The notes beneath the pieces are model-generated. The model had not been told where the DNA came from and did no database searches. It saw only the letters and a program-made list of their open reading frames with translations. Made by a program: the position numbers and the translations under genes. This document shows positions 4,842 through 6,595 of a DNA stretch of 6,595 nt, one piece after another. Source of the stretch: an uncultured Oscillospiraceae bacterium (GTDB lineage: Bacteria > Bacillota > Clostridia > Oscillospirales > Oscillospiraceae); the NCBI GenBank assembly GCA_910587285.1, contig CAJULM010000069.1:1-6595 (forward strand), in the 5' to 3' direction. Within the stretch, counting starts at the first letter, position 1. Each line of letters starts with the position of its first letter.

Positions 4842-4925
4842 ATGAGTACATCAGAAGTTTTTGAACTCTGTCTTGTTATCATTGGCATTTGCGGCCTGTT
4901 TCTTCAGGTATACAAAAAGAAGTAA
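4842..4925 (+). CDS. 27-residue holin-like/type I toxin-like membrane peptide
   Basis: The peptide begins MSTSEVFELCLVIIGICGLF, with one helix (about 6-23), and ends in VYKKK. This is the build of the short holin-like peptides seen as type I toxins in Firmicutes (TxpA/BsrG-like: MS/T-x-x-E start, one membrane helix, lysine-rich end). Such peptides insert into the membrane when their antisense RNA is lacking. AGGGGGG lies seven bases before the ATG at 4842. The frame continues upstream without a stop, but the earlier ATG (4641) lies before the promoter. The last codons and the stop are part of a 13-bp hairpin, and a strong convergent promoter lies behind it. Toxicity is inferred from shape and context. 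Confidence 0.7.
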   Translation: MSTSEVFELCLVIIGICGLFLQVYKKK

Positions 4926-4959
4926 CCGCCCCTCCGTCCAAAGAGTGCGGTTACTTCTT
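4917..4959. terminator. Hairpin covering the toxin stop codon; terminator for the antisense RNA
   Basis: AAGAAGTAACCGC (4917-4929) and GCGGTTACTTCTT (4947-4959) are perfect complements with a 17-base loop. On the minus strand a run of five T (4918-4914) follows, so this is a good terminator for the antisense RNA. On the plus strand only GTGACATAATTCTTT follows, so toxin mRNA may read further. The first arm contains the last two Lys codons and the TAA stop. Confidence 0.8.
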
Positions 4960-4974
4960 GTGACATAATTCTTT

Positions 4975-4999
4975 GGGCCAACCGTCTGCCGGCAGCGCC
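4975..4999 (-). repeat. Right arm of the inverted repeat flanking the toxin-like gene
   Basis: The reverse complement of this arm repeats the toxin leader segment 4756-4787 with one mismatch and a seven-base deletion. It lies near the 5' end of the antisense RNA. In a toxin mRNA that extends past 4999 it could pair with the mRNA's own 5' end. Confidence 0.85.
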
Positions 5000-5011
5000 C
5001 TTTCTGCATTC

Positions 5012-5040
5012 AGTATAGCCGTCTATCGCTCTTTTGTCAA
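5012..5040 (-). promoter_or_regulatory. Strong minus-strand promoter facing the toxin gene
   Basis: On the minus strand TTGACA (5040-5035) and TATACT (5017-5012) are separated by exactly 17 bases. No open gene lies downstream on this strand until the XRE operon, so its product should be the short antisense RNA. It is clearly closer to consensus than the toxin promoter, as expected for an antitoxin kept in excess. Confidence 0.8.
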
Positions 5041-5070
5041 GCCTCGCCGGAAAACCCGGCGGGGCTTGAC
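5036..5070. repeat. 15-bp hairpin overlapping the antisense -35 box
   Basis: GTCAAGCC-T-CGCCGG (5036-5050) pairs with CCGGCG-G-GGCTTGAC (5056-5070), 15 bp with one T-G pair and a five-base loop. Both ends carry TTGAC on one strand, and the left arm supplies the -35 box of the antisense promoter. No T run follows on either strand, so it is not a standard terminator. It could still stop a long toxin transcript or shield the region from gdhA readthrough. Confidence 0.65.
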
Positions 5071-5369
5071 ATTCGGATTGGGCGCATGGCCGCTTCGCTT
5101 TCCCTCCGTCTCGGGCAAAACCCGCCCCTATGGGTTTATCGTCGCGCCATCGCGGCTGGGAGGCCTCCTCCGAACGAGCGGCAGTCATCCGAGCGCCCCG
5201 TAGCCTATGGCTGCCGCGAACTGAGGGGGAGGCCTCCCAACGCGTTCCCCATGAAGCGCAGGCCGCTTAGTCGCTTTCGCTCTGTCTCGGCCTGGTCTGC
5301 GTGGCGCATGGCGCCCCTCCGCTCGGCCTCGCTTTGCTCCAAGCTCCCTCGCAGCCGCCTGTTCCGCGC
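5071..5369. repeat. GC-rich non-coding block with inverted and direct repeats
   Basis: I see no credible gene in these 299 bases. The palindrome GGAGGCCTCC occurs at 5159-5168 and, in its longer form GGGAGGCCTCCC, at 5227-5238. Between them GCGGCAG (5178-5184) faces CTGCCGC (5211-5217), so 5158-5238 is one large imperfect dyad. Smaller pairings are AAACCC/GGGTTT (5118-5137), AGGCCG/CGGCCT (5260-5293) and GGCGC/GCGCC around 5302-5314. A CGCTT...GTCTCGG motif appears in two diverged forms at 5091-5114 and 5264-5290, and CTCGGCCT twice (5286, 5322). It looks like decayed or fast-changing intergenic repeat DNA. Confidence 0.55.
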
Positions 5370-6595
5370 TTAAATTCCCTGCCACAGCATCGCGTCGGCC
5401 ACCTTCAGAAACCCGGCGATGTTGGCCCCCGCCTGAATGTTCCCCTTCATGCCGTATTTCTCCGCGGCGGCGGCACAGGCGGCGTAGATGCCCTCCATGA
5501 TGCCCTTCAGCTTGGCGTCCACCTCCTCGAAGGTCCAGCTCAGCCGCTCGCTGTTCTGGCTCATCTCCAGCCCGGAGGTGGCCACGCCGCCGGCGTTGGA
5601 CGCCTTGGCGGGGGCAAACAGGATGCCCGCGGCCTGATAGGCGGCGATGGCCCCGGGGGTGGAGGGCATATTGGCCCCCTCAAACACGCCGATGCAGCCA
5701 TTGGCGATGAGGGCCTTGGCGCCCGTCTCGTCGATCTCATTCTGGGTGGCGCAGGGCAAGGCGATGTCGCAGGGCACCGTCCAGATGCCCGAGCAGCCCT
5801 CCACATACATGGCGGAGGGAACATAGTCCAGATAGGTCTTGATCCGGGCCCGCTTGACCTCCTTGATCTGCTGAATCACCTTGTAGTCAATGCCGTTTTC
5901 GTCTACAATATAGCCGTTGGAGTCAGACATGGCGATGACCTTGCCCCCCAGCTGGGTGCACTTCTGATTGGCGTAGATGGCCACGTTGCCCGAGCCGGAG
6001 ATGAGCACCCGCTTGCCCGCAAAGGACTTGCCGTTGTCCCGCAGCTGGGCGTCGGCGAAGTAGCACAGGCCGAAGCCGGTGGCCTCGGTGCGGGCCAGAG
6101 AGCCGCCGTAGCTCAGCCCCTTGCCGGTGAGCACACCGGTGAACTCGTCTCGAATCTTCTTGTACTGGCCGAACATAAAACCGATCTCCCGGGCGCCCAC
6201 GCCGATGTCCCCGGCGGGCACGTCGGTGTCCGGGCCGATGTGGCGCTGCAATTCCGTCATGAAGGACTGGCAAAAACGCATGACCTCCCCATCGCTCTTG
6301 CCCTTGGGGTCGAAGTCGGAGCCGCCCTTGCCGCCGCCCATGGGCAGGGTGGTGAGGGAGTTTTTGAAAATCTGCTCAAAGCCCAAAAACTTGATGACGG
6401 ACAGGTTGACGGTGGGATGGAACCGCAGGCCGCCCTTATAGGGCCCGATGGCCGAATTGAACTGCACCCGGTAGCCCCGGTTCACCTGCACCTTGCCGGC
6501 GTCGTCCACCCAGGGCACCCGGAACATGACCACGCGCTCAGGCTCCACGATGCGGCCGATGATATTCTGCTGCTCGTAGCGGGGGTCGGCCTCCA
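5370..6595 (-). CDS. gdhA: Glutamate dehydrogenase, probably NADP-type (start missing at window edge)
   Basis: The enzyme interconverts 2-oxoglutarate plus ammonium and glutamate in the cytoplasm, linking carbon and nitrogen metabolism. The 407 visible residues (counted from the first full codon) include the hexameric GDH signatures in order: PYKGGLRFHP (50-59), TTLPMGGGKGGSDFDPKGKS (81-100) with the catalytic lysine at 89, PAGDIGVGARE (126-136) with the catalytic aspartate at 129, and the nucleotide-binding GSGNVA (200-205). The spacing of these lysines and the aspartate equals that of K89, K113, K125 and D165 in Clostridium symbiosum GDH. SDSNG (223-227) at the end of the second Rossmann strand resembles NADP enzymes such as that of E. 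coli rather than the NAD type. About 36 N-terminal residues appear to lie past the right edge. No good terminator follows the TAA at 5370. Confidence 0.97.
   Translation of the reverse strand, partial: EADPRYEQQNIIGRIVEPERVVMFRVPWVDDAGKVQVNRGYRVQFNSAIGPYKGGLRFHPTVNLSVIKFLGFEQIFKNSLTTLPMGGGKGGSDFDPKGKSDGEVMRFCQSFMTELQRHIGPDTDVPAGDIGVGAREIGFMFGQYKKIRDEFTGVLTGKGLSYGGSLARTEATGFGLCYFADAQLRDNGKSFAGKRVLISGSGNVAIYANQKCTQLGGKVIAMSDSNGYIVDENGIDYKVIQQIKEVKRARIKTYLDYVPSAMYVEGCSGIWTVPCDIALPCATQNEIDETGAKALIANGCIGVFEGANMPSTPGAIAAYQAAGILFAPAKASNAGGVATSGLEMSQNSERLSWTFEEVDAKLKGIMEGIYAACAAAAEKYGMKGNIQAGANIAGFLKVADAMLWQGI

Larger units (their letters stand above)
4913..5005 (-). ncRNA. Candidate antisense RNA (type I antitoxin) overlapping the toxin 3' end
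   Basis: A minus-strand transcript from the promoter at 5040-5012 would start near 5005 and end after the hairpin at 4959-4917, where TTTTT follows. This gives about 93 bases. It is fully complementary to the last codons, stop and 3' region of the toxin mRNA, the 3'-overlap layout of the TxpA/RatA and BsrG/SR4 pairs. It holds the palindrome CTGCCGGCAG (4986-4995) and the inverted-repeat arm. No ribosome site precedes its single ATG, so it is probably not translated. Confidence 0.65.

Noticed and set aside
4641..4925. 94-codon version of the toxin-like frame
   Set aside because: Its start lies before the toxin promoter and inside the control region of the divergent operon. The Shine-Dalgarno site at 4828-4834 marks the ATG at 4842.
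4904..5188. 94-codon minus-strand frame over the antisense RNA
   Set aside because: It begins upstream of the antisense promoter, has no ribosome site, and its codons span a hairpin and repeat DNA.
5086..5385. Overlapping plus- and minus-strand open frames between the antisense promoter and gdhA
   Set aside because: Products are Arg/Pro/Ala-rich low complexity without ribosome sites. They arise from repeat-rich GC DNA and overlap the gdhA end.
6546..6548. GTG at 6548 as the start of glutamate dehydrogenase
   Set aside because: The frame stays open to the window edge with family-like residues upstream, so this codon is an internal valine and the gene is cut by the edge.

Overview
This is a GC-rich window with strong AGGAGG-type ribosome binding sites, tightly packed genes and typical Firmicute families. 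It looks like chromosomal DNA from a high-GC member of the Clostridia, most likely an Oscillospiraceae-type gut anaerobe (the Flavonifractor/Lawsonibacter/Intestinimonas kind). This placement is inferred from composition and gene content only. Nearly all genes lie on the minus strand. No rRNA, tRNA, CRISPR array, transposase or phage gene is visible.

Read in the direction of transcription (right to left), the window holds: (1) gdhA, a glutamate dehydrogenase whose start lies beyond the right edge (6595-5370). (2) A non-coding stretch of about 440 bases (4926-5369) with a GC-rich block of inverted and direct repeats, a 15-bp hairpin and, at its left end, a strong minus-strand promoter. (3) A compact candidate type I toxin-antitoxin module: a 27-residue single-helix toxin-like peptide on the plus strand (4842-4925) and a convergent antisense RNA (about 5005-4912). 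The toxin leader and the 5' part of the antisense RNA are inverted copies of each other. (4) A divergent minus-strand operon starting at a promoter at 4684-4656: a 32-residue membrane peptide, a 67-residue XRE/Cro-type regulator, two small membrane proteins (80 and 154 residues), an RluA-type pseudouridine synthase, and a 58-residue membrane peptide. From the regulator onward the genes overlap by four bases or are joined by a stop codon sitting in the next Shine-Dalgarno site. (5) A 60-residue DUF6440-like gene with a near-perfect promoter and an operator-like palindrome, closed by a strong terminator. (6) An ECF sigma factor and an overlapping single-pass membrane protein that is probably its anti-sigma factor, with an ECF-type promoter candidate in front. 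(7) The first 147 residues of a rhomboid intramembrane protease, whose promoter sits on the terminator of the sigma operon.

The most unusual part is 4630-5070. Two divergent control regions, three very short proteins and an antisense RNA are packed into about 440 bases. The XRE regulator probably controls its own operon through repeated GTAAA(G) sites. The toxin-like gene shows several hallmarks of a type I module: a leader that can hide the Shine-Dalgarno site, an antisense promoter with ideal spacing, and a shared 3' hairpin. The sigma/anti-sigma pair forms a second signal-response unit next to the rhomboid protease. Whether that protease acts in the same pathway cannot be told from the sequence.
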